From Dietzia timorensis (lineage in GTDB: Bacteria > Actinomycetota > Actinomycetes > Mycobacteriales > Mycobacteriaceae), in NCBI RefSeq assembly GCF_001659785.1, contig NZ_CP015961.1, forward strand, positions 2,666,001 through 2,730,000: a stretch of DNA of 64,000 nt, in the 5' to 3' direction. The position numbers were made by a program, and so were the translations under genes. Position 1 is the stretch's first letter, and each line of letters opens with the position of its first letter. The notes under the pieces were generated by a model, which worked only from the letters and a program-made list of their open reading frames with translations, made no database searches and was not told the origin of the DNA. This document shows, piece by piece, positions 33,099 through 41,670 of the stretch.

Positions 33099-33503
33099 TC
33101 ACGGCTTCACGGTGACCGCGGCCTTGCCATATATTTTCGCCCCGTCGTTCTTCGCCGTGAGCATCACCGTGGTGTACCCGGTCTCGGGATCGGGGTCCTT
33201 CACCCGCGCGGACAACACGATGGTCGCCACCCCGTCCATCGGCACCGGGACCGGGTTCGCAAAGCGCACCTCGCTGCGCACGATCTTGTGCGACCCTCCT
33301 GCCCAGTCGGCCACCTCCGCGAGCACCCGCGCCCAGGTGAGCATCCCGTGCGCGATGACCCCGTCGAGACCGAGGGCGCGCGCGGCCTCGTCGTCGAGGT
33401 GGATGGGATTGTGGTCCCCCGCGGCACGCGCGTAGTCGAGCAGGTCCTGCCGACTCAGCTCGATCGTGCGTTCGGCGAATTCCGAACACTGTGTGCTGCT
33501 CAT
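33099..33503 (-). CDS. hadB: (3R)-hydroxyacyl-ACP dehydratase subunit HadB
   Basis: 134 aa single hot-dog (MaoC-like) domain. The catalytic hydratase-2 motif is intact: Asp30 and His35 in YARAAGDHNPIH. It dehydrates 3-hydroxyacyl-ACP in the FAS-II elongation of mycolic-acid precursors. It overlaps hadA by 4 nt (ATGA) and lies upstream of tRNA-Trp/secE, the mycobacterial position. In M. tuberculosis hadC follows; none is present here. Confidence 0.88.
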   Translation of the reverse strand: MSSTQCSEFAERTIELSRQDLLDYARAAGDHNPIHLDDEAARALGLDGVIAHGMLTWARVLAEVADWAGGSHKIVRSEVRFANPVPVPMDGVATIVLSARVKDPDPETGYTTVMLTAKNDGAKIYGKAAVTVKP

Positions 33504-33946
33504 GCCGAACCTCCCCTGTTCTCGTCCGATTCGGGCAGCGCGGACAGCAGCGTCGTGCGCAGCGTCTGCACCGTGGTTCCGCCCGGGTCGCGGACCTCGG
33601 TGACGAAGGTGATGAGCCTGCCGCCTGCCGCTTTGCGGATCGATTCGACCGTCGCGCTCGCGGTGTACGTCGTGCCCACCTCGAGCGGATGGGAGGACTC
33701 GATGCGCTGCTCGGTGTGCATCGTCCGGGCGAGGTCGATCCCCAGGCGTTCGTCGCCGATGAGTGCATCCTGGACCCCCGCCGTGAGAGGCGCGGCGATC
33801 GTGTGGGGCACCTGCTCTCCGCCGTCATCGGAATGGGTGACCGCGGCGAACTCGCGCACCATGACCGGCGTGAGCTCCAGCGGCCCGGAGTCGACGCTGA
33901 TCCCGACGGGCCCGGGCCCGCCCGCCTCAATGTTCTGCTCGTCCAT
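33500..33946 (-). CDS. hadA: HadA-like dehydratase subunit (MaoC N-terminal type)
   Basis: About 148 aa, a FAS1-type/MaoC N-terminal hot-dog domain (VPHTIAAPLTAGVQDALIG; HPLEVGTTYTASATVESI). It lacks the catalytic Asp/His pair, as expected for the substrate-holding partner of HadB. The start is uncertain: ATG at 33946 has GAGGTGG 14 nt upstream, and GTG at 33964 in the same frame is possible. The sequence is divergent from mycobacterial HadA, so the call rests partly on its coupling to hadB. Confidence 0.72.
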   Translation of the reverse strand: MDEQNIEAGGPGPVGISVDSGPLELTPVMVREFAAVTHSDDGGEQVPHTIAAPLTAGVQDALIGDERLGIDLARTMHTEQRIESSHPLEVGTTYTASATVESIRKAAGGRLITFVTEVRDPGGTTVQTLRTTLLSALPESDENRGGSA

Positions 33947-33978
33947 GGTTGCCAAGTTACCCACCTCGGCGGGCGGGG

Positions 33979-34953
33979 CTAGGTCCCGGGCGCGCGCGGG
34001 GGCGCCGCGCCCATCTTGACCAGCGCGTCGACCCGCTCCCCGATGGGCGGGTGCGTCGCGAATGCGCCGGCGAATTTCGCCGGGTTGAAGAACGCGAGCG
34101 CGCCGACGGTCTTGTAGAACTTCTCGGCGCCCTTCTGGTTGTCCGCGCCGGACTGGTAGCTGTAGCCATCGATCTTGGCCAGCGCGCTCGCCATCGCGGT
34201 GGGATTGCGGGTGAATCGCACCGCGTTCGCATCGGCCTGCGATTCGCGCTTGCGCGACATGAAGGCGTTGCCGACGCGGGAAAGGATCGGCGCGACGAGC
34301 AGGAAGATCAGCGACAACACGATGATGACGATCGCCAGCGGATTGGCCTTGCCGTTATTGCCTCCGCCGCCGCGCCGTCCGTAGAACATGCGCGAGGACA
34401 AACCCGCGATGATCCCCACCGTCGACGTCAGCGCGATGAGCCTGGTCATCGCCACCGAGTCGCCGGTGTAGACGTGGCTGAGCTCGTGCGCCATGACCGC
34501 CTGGACCTCGGAACGGTCGAGCGTCTGCAGGATCTCCGCCGTGAATACGACGCGGGCGTGGCCCTTACGGTTACTGAGCGCGTAGGCGTTGGCGACCCCG
34601 GTGCCGTGCTGAATGTAGACATCGGGCACCTTCATCCCCGAGGCGATCGACATCTCCTCGGCGATGTTGTAGAGCTGCCCGCTGGTTACCCGCTCGTGGT
34701 CGCCACCCACAGAGCCCATGACGACGGACGACGAGAGCAGCATGACAAAAGCCAGGATGACTGCGGCGACGACCACTGCGACCCCGCCGTAGAGAAGAAG
34801 GTACCGCAGCAGTTCTTCGTTGGTGACATTGCTCGGCAGGGCGACGAAGAGCATCGCCGCGAGGATGGTCAGCGCGAGGAGGAGGAAATTGACCAGCCAC
34901 GCGACGAATACGCCCCGGCGGAGCCGTTTGAGTTCGGAGGAGAAGGACGCCAT
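33979..34953 (-). CDS. M48 family membrane metalloprotease HtpX-like
   Basis: 324 aa. Two N-terminal membrane helices (about 16-36 and 50-78) precede the zinc motif HELSH in VMAHELSHVYTGDSVAM (about 154-158). Two further hydrophobic segments surround a Gly/Asn-rich loop (about 180-235), followed by the downstream ESQADANA zinc-ligand region. It probably degrades damaged membrane proteins. It lies 25 nt after lemA; LemA/M48 pairs are a common arrangement. Confidence 0.9.
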   Translation of the reverse strand: MASFSSELKRLRRGVFVAWLVNFLLLALTILAAMLFVALPSNVTNEELLRYLLLYGGVAVVVAAVILAFVMLLSSSVVMGSVGGDHERVTSGQLYNIAEEMSIASGMKVPDVYIQHGTGVANAYALSNRKGHARVVFTAEILQTLDRSEVQAVMAHELSHVYTGDSVAMTRLIALTSTVGIIAGLSSRMFYGRRGGGGNNGKANPLAIVIIVLSLIFLLVAPILSRVGNAFMSRKRESQADANAVRFTRNPTAMASALAKIDGYSYQSGADNQKGAEKFYKTVGALAFFNPAKFAGAFATHPPIGERVDALVKMGAAPPRAPGT

Positions 34954-34978
34954 CAGAGGTTAACGCGACCTTCGCGCT

Positions 34979-35554
34979 CTAGAACTGGACGCCGGGCGCG
35001 CGACGAGCGGCTTCGTCCTCGACCTCGAAGAGCTCGGCGGCCTTGAAGTTGAACATCCCGGCGAAGATGTTCGACGGGAAGACCTCGCGCTTGGTGTTGT
35101 AGGAGTTGACGGCCTCGTTGTAGTGCTGGCGCGCGAACGACACCTTGTTCTCGGTGGTGGCGAGCTCTTCCTGCAGCGACAGGAAGTTCTGGCTCGCCTT
35201 GAGGTCCGGGTACTGTTCGGCCACGGCGTTGACGCGAACCATGGCGTCCTTATAAGCGGTTTCCGCAGCCTTCGCATCGCGAACCTCGCCGGTCTCGTGG
35301 GCCCGCTGCGCGGCGACACGCGCGTCCGTGACCCGCTGCAGTGTCTCGCTCTCGTGCTTTGCGTAGCCCTTCACGGTCTCGACGAGGTTGGGGATGAGGT
35401 CGGCGCGGCGCTGGAGCTGGGTGTCGATCTGCGCCCAGGCCTCCCGCGCGTTGTTCCGCATGCGGACGAGGCCGTTGTACATACCGATGGCGACCGCCAC
35501 CAATACCACCAACAAGATGATGACGACGATCAGAATCACGAGCCCGGTACCCAT
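34979..35554 (-). CDS. LemA family protein
   Basis: 191 aa. It has one N-terminal membrane helix (about 4-24) and the LemA helical domain with MYNGLVRMRNNAREAWAQID, QLQRRADLIPNLVETVKGYA and ARQHYNEAVNSYNTKREVFP. The function is not well defined. Genomic pairing with HtpX-type peptidases suggests membrane quality control. It is the first gene of a two-gene unit with the M48 protease. Confidence 0.92.
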   Translation of the reverse strand: MGTGLVILIVVIILLVVLVAVAIGMYNGLVRMRNNAREAWAQIDTQLQRRADLIPNLVETVKGYAKHESETLQRVTDARVAAQRAHETGEVRDAKAAETAYKDAMVRVNAVAEQYPDLKASQNFLSLQEELATTENKVSFARQHYNEAVNSYNTKREVFPSNIFAGMFNFKAAELFEVEDEAARRAPGVQF

Positions 35555-35690
35555 GTGGAACTGCCTTTCACCGCACGGAAGTGGTCTACGTCGAACCTAA
35601 CACGGTCGCCACCTCCCCGTGGGGAATGATCGTTCGCCCCCGGGGCCGCGCAGGCAGCGCCGTGGCGTCTTGATTCGTGCAAATCAGTAG

Positions 35691-35718
35691 TTGACATCAG
35701 GCGATGTCTACATAAGAC
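35691..35718 (+). promoter_or_regulatory. Promoter with overlapping operator for the BVMO operon
   Basis: A perfect -35 TTGACA (35691-35696) with a possible -10 TAAGAC (35713-35718). An imperfect palindrome, TGACATCA-GG-CGATGTCT (35692-35709), covers the -35 and spacer. The same half-site forms a perfect palindrome at 44014-44035. Repressor binding would block the polymerase here. Confidence 0.6.
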
Positions 35719-35791
35719 TGAAACACGTGTCACCCGACGCACGACTCGCCCCGGGCGCGCCGTCCACACCGGCTACGGCAAGGAGCTGTTC

Positions 35792-37333
35792 ATGGACACC
35801 GAGAACGACAGGATGTCGGACGAAATTCTCGACGTCGCGGTAATCGGCGCGGGGTTCGGCGGCATCTGCACCGCCAAGCGGCTGCTCGACGAGGGCACCA
35901 CGAACTTTCTCGTCTTCGACCGCGCCACGGAGGTCGGCGGCACCTGGCAGGCGAACACCTACCCGGGCGCGCAGTGCGATATCCCGGCGGCGCTGTACTC
36001 GTTCTCCTTCGCCCAGAAGCCCGACTGGTCGCGTCTCTATCCCCTGCAGCCGGAGCTGCTTTCCTACCTGCGCGAGGTGTGCGAGACGTTCGGCATCGAG
36101 CCCCATCTGCGGCTCGGCCACGAGATCCTCGACATGCGTTGGGACGAAACCGGTCAGCACTGGACGCTCGCGACCTCCGAGGGCACGTGGCGGGCGCGCG
36201 TGGTCGTCGGCGCGTTCGGCCCGTTCAGCGAACCGTCGACGCCGAGGTTCGAGGGCCTCGACGACTTCGAGGGCACCGTCCTGCACTCCGCGCGCTGGGA
36301 CCACACCAAAGACTGGAGCGGCAAGCGTATCGGGGTCATCGGCACGGGTGCCTCGGGCGTGCAGATCATTCCGCAGGCGGTGCGCGTGGGCAGCTCGCTC
36401 ACCGTTTTCCAGCGCACCCCGACGTGGATCTTCCCGCACCCCGATCAGCCAATCCCCTCCGCGCTGCAGAACCTCTTCGCGCGCGTCCCCGCCACCCAGC
36501 GGGCGCTGCGCCGCACCGTCGACGTCGTCCTCGAGTCCATGGTCTACGGCCTCGTGTTCCGCCCGGCCATGCTCAAGGGGATGGAGGCCATCGCGAAGGC
36601 GCACCTGCGGCGCCAGGTTCCCGATCCGGAACTGCGCGAAAAGCTCACCCCGGACTACATGTTCGGCTGCAAACGGCCGACGTTCTCGAATGCCTACTTC
36701 CCCGCCATGGCGGATGCGAAGACCGACGTCATCACCGAACCGATCCGGCGGATCGTGCCCACCGGCGTCGAGACCGCGGACGGCACGGTCCACGAACTCG
36801 ATGTCCTCGTGCTCGCGACGGGGTTCACGGTCTCCGGGCATCCGTTCTTTTCCCGCGTTCATGACGCCGGAGGCCGCTCCCTCGCCGAGAGCTGGGATCC
36901 CACGCCCCTGTGCTACCTGGGCACCGCGGCGGCCGGATTCCCCAACCTGTTCCAGATCCTCGGCCCGAACGCGGCGACGTACACCTCGATGGTCGTCGTC
37001 ATCGAGGCGCAGGTCGACTACATCATCAGCGCGCTGCGGGAGATGAAGGCGAACGGGTTGACGAGCCTCGAGGTGCGCGGCGACGCGGTGGAGCGGTTCG
37101 TCGACGAGATCGACACCAAGCTGTCGCGCTCGGTGTGGAACGTCGGCGGATGCGCGTCCTATTACATCGACGCCACCGGCCGGAACATCGCCTGGTTCCC
37201 CGGGTTCTTCCGCCAGTTCCGCGCGCGCACCCGGCGCATATTCCTCCCCGACTTCGTCCTCGGGGCCGGCAGCGACGTCGCCGAAGATACGTCCATCGAT
37301 CCCACCGAGACCAAGGAGCCCAGTAGGCCATGA
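35792..37333 (+). CDS. Flavin-containing Baeyer-Villiger-type monooxygenase
   Basis: 513 aa FAD/NADPH enzyme. It has an FAD Rossmann motif (GAGFGG, 19-24), a BVMO fingerprint F-x-G-x3-H-x3-W-D (FEGTVLHSARWD, about 159-170) and an NADPH Rossmann motif (GTGASG, about 189-194). It would insert oxygen next to a carbonyl, turning ketones into esters. AAGGAG lies 8 nt before the ATG. It is the first gene of a five-gene operon in which every junction overlaps. The substrate is unknown; the mycobacterial MymA family is a relative. Confidence 0.9.
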   Translation: MDTENDRMSDEILDVAVIGAGFGGICTAKRLLDEGTTNFLVFDRATEVGGTWQANTYPGAQCDIPAALYSFSFAQKPDWSRLYPLQPELLSYLREVCETFGIEPHLRLGHEILDMRWDETGQHWTLATSEGTWRARVVVGAFGPFSEPSTPRFEGLDDFEGTVLHSARWDHTKDWSGKRIGVIGTGASGVQIIPQAVRVGSSLTVFQRTPTWIFPHPDQPIPSALQNLFARVPATQRALRRTVDVVLESMVYGLVFRPAMLKGMEAIAKAHLRRQVPDPELREKLTPDYMFGCKRPTFSNAYFPAMADAKTDVITEPIRRIVPTGVETADGTVHELDVLVLATGFTVSGHPFFSRVHDAGGRSLAESWDPTPLCYLGTAAAGFPNLFQILGPNAATYTSMVVVIEAQVDYIISALREMKANGLTSLEVRGDAVERFVDEIDTKLSRSVWNVGGCASYYIDATGRNIAWFPGFFRQFRARTRRIFLPDFVLGAGSDVAEDTSIDPTETKEPSRP

Positions 37334-38226
37334 GTACCGAAACGCAGTCGAATACCCATACGGACGAGTCCTACTCCATCGAGGCGCGCGACGTGCATTT
37401 CGAATGGGACGGGATGCCGCTGCACTACGTTCCCGGCCAGCCGATGGCGGTGCACATGTACAACGCGATGCACCTCATCCTCCCCGAGGGTGAGCGCGCG
37501 ATGTCCTCCGCGCTCGCCGAGGCGCTGCCCTACATCGAGGATCCGCGGCTGGAGGAGGAGGTGCGCGGGTTCATCGGGCAGGAGACCCAGCACGCCGACT
37601 CGCACCGCGGCGCCCGCGAGTACCTCGCCGACCTCGGGCTCAACGTCGAGATGGGCGAGAAAATGGAGTGGATGGTCGACAACGTGCTCGGCTACAAGGG
37701 GCTCACCGGCCGCGCCCGCAAGGCGTGGCTGTGCGAGCGGCTCGGGCTGTTCGCCGCGATGGAGCACTACACCGCCGTCGTCGGGAACTGGTTCCTCGTC
37801 AGCGGCGGCCTCGAGGCGAACGACACCTACCCGGAGATGATGGACTTGCTCAAGTGGCACGGCGCCGAGGAGGTCGAGCACCGCAACGTCGTCTTCGATG
37901 CCTTCCAGTACGTCGACGGCTCGTACGCGCGGCGCGTGCGCACCTCGATTATCGCGAGCGTGATGCTCGGCGCCCTGTTCTTCTCGACGGCGCGGGACCT
38001 GTACAGGTCCGATCCGGAGCTGCCGAAGAAGAAGGAGCACTGGCTGCTGTCGTTCCGTAAGTCCATCAAGGCGAACGCGATCCCGGACGCGAAGTTCTTC
38101 ATCACCGAGATCCCGGTGTACCTGCGCCCGAAGTTCCACCCGGCGTCCTTCGGCAGCATCGACATGGCCGTGGAGTACCTGTCGCAATCCACCGCCGTGC
38201 ACCGGCACGAGGAGCAAGAGCAGTGA
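37330..38226 (+). CDS. PF10118 'metal-dependent hydrolase' with ferritin-like di-iron residue pattern
   Basis: 298 aa, of the COG3687/PF10118 family, usually named predicted metal-dependent hydrolase. The residues visible are E54, E85-x2-H88, E145 and E181-x2-H184. This spacing of single Glu and ExxH motifs on helices is that of ferritin-like di-iron carboxylate oxygenases, not of classical hydrolases. A hydrophobic segment near 205-222 may touch the membrane. It overlaps the BVMO and the reductase gene by 4 nt each. I infer an iron oxygenase fed by the next gene product; this is untested. Confidence 0.78.
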   Translation: MSTETQSNTHTDESYSIEARDVHFEWDGMPLHYVPGQPMAVHMYNAMHLILPEGERAMSSALAEALPYIEDPRLEEEVRGFIGQETQHADSHRGAREYLADLGLNVEMGEKMEWMVDNVLGYKGLTGRARKAWLCERLGLFAAMEHYTAVVGNWFLVSGGLEANDTYPEMMDLLKWHGAEEVEHRNVVFDAFQYVDGSYARRVRTSIIASVMLGALFFSTARDLYRSDPELPKKKEHWLLSFRKSIKANAIPDAKFFITEIPVYLRPKFHPASFGSIDMAVEYLSQSTAVHRHEEQEQ

Positions 38227-39326
38227 CCAAGTCCGCCGGCACGCGCGTCACAGCCGCGATGCGCATGTTCGACATCGCCGCGGACGGATACCGCCAGGTT
38301 TTCGCCCGCAGCCCACTGGCGCCGATGCTCTCGCGGCCCAGCCCGGTGCGGCGCACCGGGTACGACATCCCGGTAACCGTGACGCGCGTCCGGCGGCAGG
38401 CCCCCGACGTCGTCTCGTTTGAGCTGACGCCGGACAGCGGGAACCCCGTTCCCCTGTGGCGGCCCGGGGCGCACCTCGACGTGTTCCTTCCCTCCGGGCT
38501 GCAGCGCAGCTACTCGCTGTGCGGCGACCCCGAGGACCGCAGCCACTTCCGCATCGCGGTGCGGCGGATCTCCGCCGAGGCCGGCGGCGAGGGCGGCTCG
38601 GTACAGATGCATGCGCTGGCCGAGGGCGACCGGCTCACGGTGCGCGGGCCCCGCAACGCGTTCCCGTTCCGGCAGACGGAGAACTACTTCTTTATCGCCG
38701 GCGGCATCGGGATCACCCCGATCCTGCCGATGGTTCGGCACTCCGAGCGCGAGGGCGCGAACTGGAAGCTCGCCTTCCTCGGGCGCTCCCGCGACTCGTT
38801 GCCCTTCCTGGACGAGCTCGCCGAGATCGATGCGGGGCGCGGGCGCGTCGAGGTGCGCACCGACGACGAGCTCGGTCCCCCGTACATCCCCGAGGTCCTC
38901 GCCGGCGCCGACGCGGCCTCGGCGGTGTACATGTGTGGGCCGCCGTCGCTCATGGACACCGCGCGCATGGTGCTGCCGGACGTCGACCCCGCGGCGACGC
39001 TGCACACCGAAAGGTTCTCGCCGCCGGAGGTCGTCGGCGGCAAGCCGTTCACGCTGCTCATCGCCGGTTCGAGCGAGAAGGTGCAGGTGGCGGCGAACGA
39101 GACCACGCTCGACGCGATCCGCCGCGTCGAGCCCGGGGTGAGCTACTCCTGCCGGCAGGGATTCTGCAGCTCGTGCATGACCCGCGTGATCTCCGGCGAG
39201 GTCGACCACCGGGACCACCGGCTCACCGATTCCGAACGCTCCGAATACATGCTCACCTGTGTATCTCGGGCGGCCGGCTCCACTCTGACCGTCGACCTCA
39301 ATAACGAAGGACGTTTACTGCCATGA
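38223..39326 (+). CDS. Flavin reductase with C-terminal [2Fe-2S] ferredoxin domain
   Basis: 367 aa, phthalate dioxygenase reductase/VanB type. The flavin-binding RSYSLCG lies at about 97, the NAD(P)H-binding GGIGITPILPM at about 160-170, and the plant-type [2Fe-2S] ligands at Cys310, Cys315, Cys318 and a Cys near 350 (SCRQGFCSSC). It passes electrons from NAD(P)H to an oxygenase. It overlaps both neighbours by 4 nt, so its likely partner is the di-iron protein just upstream. Confidence 0.9.
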   Translation: MTKSAGTRVTAAMRMFDIAADGYRQVFARSPLAPMLSRPSPVRRTGYDIPVTVTRVRRQAPDVVSFELTPDSGNPVPLWRPGAHLDVFLPSGLQRSYSLCGDPEDRSHFRIAVRRISAEAGGEGGSVQMHALAEGDRLTVRGPRNAFPFRQTENYFFIAGGIGITPILPMVRHSEREGANWKLAFLGRSRDSLPFLDELAEIDAGRGRVEVRTDDELGPPYIPEVLAGADAASAVYMCGPPSLMDTARMVLPDVDPAATLHTERFSPPEVVGGKPFTLLIAGSSEKVQVAANETTLDAIRRVEPGVSYSCRQGFCSSCMTRVISGEVDHRDHRLTDSERSEYMLTCVSRAAGSTLTVDLNNEGRLLP

Positions 39327-40801
39327 CTCAAGTACACGCGCGCCCGGACGTCGCTTTCGACTCGCCCTCCGACGTCATACGTGATGTTCAATCCGCACGG
39401 TGGGCGCAGAAGCGCTGGCAGGACATGGGTTTCGCGAAGCGGCGCAAGGTGCTCGACGCGTGGCGGTCCGACCTCGCACGGAATGCGGACTCGATCGCGC
39501 GGACGATGAGCGACGAGATGGGCAAGCCGCATTCGGACGCGATGTTCGAGATCGTCATGTCGCTGGAGCACCTCGCGTGGGCGGCCGCGAACGCCGAGAA
39601 GGTGCTCGGGCGACGCAAGGTCGCGACGAGCGCGCTGACGAAGAACCTGCGGGCGACGGTCGAGTACCTGCCGTACGGGGTGGTCGGGGTGATCGGGCCG
39701 TGGAACTACCCGGTGTTCACGCCGATGGGGTCGATCGCGTTCGCGCTCGCCGCGGGAAACACGGTCGTGTTTAAACCGAGCGAGTGGACGCCGCGCACCG
39801 GTCAGGCGATTATCGCCTCGTTCCAGCGTGCCAGCGGCGAGTTCGACGTCGCGCACTGCGTGACCGGCGGCGGTGACGTCGGCGAGGCGCTGTGCCGCTC
39901 GGGCGTCGACAAGATCGGGTTCACCGGTTCGACGGCGACGGGCAGGAAGATTCTCGCGACGTGCGCGGAGAACCTCACGCCGGTGTTGTGCGAATGCGGC
40001 GGCAAGGATGCGCTGGTCGTCGACGCCGACGCCGATGTCGCGGCCGCCGCGGACGCCGCGGTGTGGGGCGCGATGTCGAACGCCGGACAGACGTGCCTCG
40101 CCGTCGAGCGCGTGTACGTGCACGCCGACGTCGCCGACGAGTTCGAAAGGCTCGTCACCGCGGAGGCGGGCCGGCTGCGGGCGGCGGCGGACGGGTCGAC
40201 GCAGATCGGCGCGATGACGATGCCGCGGCAGGTGGACATCGTGCGCTCGCACGTGGAGGACGCGCTCGCCAGCGGCGGGCGAGCGCTGGTCGGCGGCCTG
40301 GATTCGATCGACGGGCAGGTCGTCTCCCCCATCGTGTTGACCGATGTTCCGGAGGATTCGCCGGCCGTGGTCGAGGAGACGTTCGGCCCGACGATGACGA
40401 TCCGCCGCGTCGCCGATATGGACGAGGCTGTCCGCCTGGTAGAGGCCAGCGAGTACGGGCTCGGGCTTACCGTGTTCTCGCGCCGCAACGGCCGGGCGAT
40501 CGCCGACCGGATTACGAGCGGGAACGTGGCGATCAACGGGTTCGTGCTGCACGCGGCGGTGCCGACGCTTCCGCTTGGCGGCACCAAGCAGTCCGGGTTC
40601 GGGCGCGTGCATGGGCCGGACGGGCTGCGGGAGTTCGCCTATTCGCGTTCGTGCACGGAAACGCTCGTGCAGCTTCCGCTCCCGCTGACCTCGTTTAGGC
40701 GCGGGCCGAAGGTCGACCAGCTGATCAGCACGGTGATCGAGCAGGTCCACGGCAGGGCCGGGAAGGTGCGCGCCCTGCTCGACGGGAACGGGAAGCCCTG
40801 A
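39323..40801 (+). CDS. Aldehyde dehydrogenase family protein
   Basis: 492 aa NAD(P)-dependent ALDH. Visible are the cofactor motif GPWNYPVFTP, KPSEWTP, GFTGSTATGRKI, the catalytic Glu in LCECGGKDA and the nucleophilic Cys in NAGQTCLAVERVYV (about 257). The C-terminal half has EETFGPTMTI. It oxidises aldehydes to acids, and the CoA ligase at 44130 could activate the acid. Its start overlaps the reductase stop (ATGA). Confidence 0.92.
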   Translation: MTQVHARPDVAFDSPSDVIRDVQSARWAQKRWQDMGFAKRRKVLDAWRSDLARNADSIARTMSDEMGKPHSDAMFEIVMSLEHLAWAAANAEKVLGRRKVATSALTKNLRATVEYLPYGVVGVIGPWNYPVFTPMGSIAFALAAGNTVVFKPSEWTPRTGQAIIASFQRASGEFDVAHCVTGGGDVGEALCRSGVDKIGFTGSTATGRKILATCAENLTPVLCECGGKDALVVDADADVAAAADAAVWGAMSNAGQTCLAVERVYVHADVADEFERLVTAEAGRLRAAADGSTQIGAMTMPRQVDIVRSHVEDALASGGRALVGGLDSIDGQVVSPIVLTDVPEDSPAVVEETFGPTMTIRRVADMDEAVRLVEASEYGLGLTVFSRRNGRAIADRITSGNVAINGFVLHAAVPTLPLGGTKQSGFGRVHGPDGLREFAYSRSCTETLVQLPLPLTSFRRGPKVDQLISTVIEQVHGRAGKVRALLDGNGKP

Positions 40802-41649
40802 TGGGGATTTTTCGTCGGGGCGCGTCGTATGACCTCGACGGCCGTAGAGTCCTGATCACCGGCGCCGGGAACGGCATCGGCGCGGAGCTCGCCCGCAGCT
40901 GCCACGCGCGCGGGGCGAAGGTCGTGGCCGTCGATATCGACGCCGACGCGGTCGCGCGGCTCGCTACCGAGCTGGGGCCGCGCGCGGTTTCTGCGCGCGC
41001 GGATGTGACCGCGCCCGAGGACATGCGGGCCGCGACCGAGCTGGCGCTGGAAAGCTTCGGCGGGCTCGACGTGGTGATCGCCAACGCCGGAGTGACCCCG
41101 GATCCCGGGATGCTGCGGTCGACGGATCCGGCCGTGGTGCGGCGGGTGATCGATATCAACGTCTTCGGCGTGCTGCACACGGTGCAGACGGCGACCGATG
41201 CGCTCGCCGCGAGCGGTGGGCACGTCCAGATCACCGGATCCTGTTCGGCTTTTATGCCGGGTCCGGGCGGCGCCGCCTACATGATGTCGAAGGCGGCGCT
41301 CGAGTCGCTCGCGCGTTCGCTGCGGCTTGAGGTAGCCGGTTCGGGGATTTCCGTGGGGATCGCGATGCTCGGGATGATCGACACCTCGCTCGCGGCGAAG
41401 ACGTTGGACGACGACCCGTACGGCCAGACGCTTGGCGCGCAGCTGCCGTCGGTGCTGAGTTCGCGCATGTCCCCGCACGACGCAGCCGAGGCGATCTGCG
41501 GGCAGATCGAGAAACGCGCGGCGCGCAAGGTTATCCCCACCCCGTGGCTCCCGCTCGACCTCGCGCGCGGCGCGCTGCCCTACCTCGAGGGGCTCACGTT
41601 GAAGAGCAAGGACCTGGCGCGGGCGCTCGCCGAGCTCGACGCCCGGTAG
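40801..41649 (+). CDS. Short-chain dehydrogenase/reductase
   Basis: 282 aa classical SDR. It has the cofactor motif TGAGNGIG (about 20-27), NAGV, and the catalytic Ser in GSCSAF with Tyr160 and Lys164 (YMMSK). The acidic residue after strand 2 (VVAVDIDAD) favours NAD(H). It probably interconverts a secondary alcohol and a ketone, which would feed the BVMO. The ATG overlaps the ALDH stop by one base. Last gene of the operon. Confidence 0.92.
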   Translation: MGIFRRGASYDLDGRRVLITGAGNGIGAELARSCHARGAKVVAVDIDADAVARLATELGPRAVSARADVTAPEDMRAATELALESFGGLDVVIANAGVTPDPGMLRSTDPAVVRRVIDINVFGVLHTVQTATDALAASGGHVQITGSCSAFMPGPGGAAYMMSKAALESLARSLRLEVAGSGISVGIAMLGMIDTSLAAKTLDDDPYGQTLGAQLPSVLSSRMSPHDAAEAICGQIEKRAARKVIPTPWLPLDLARGALPYLEGLTLKSKDLARALAELDAR

Positions 41650-41670
41650 CCCGGCCCTAGTCGGCCGGGC
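41649..41670. terminator. Convergent terminator between SDR and TetR genes
   Basis: GCCCGGCC (41649-41656) and GGCCGGGC (41663-41670) with a 6-nt loop. It lies between two convergent genes and overlaps the TetR stop codon. Confidence 0.55.
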
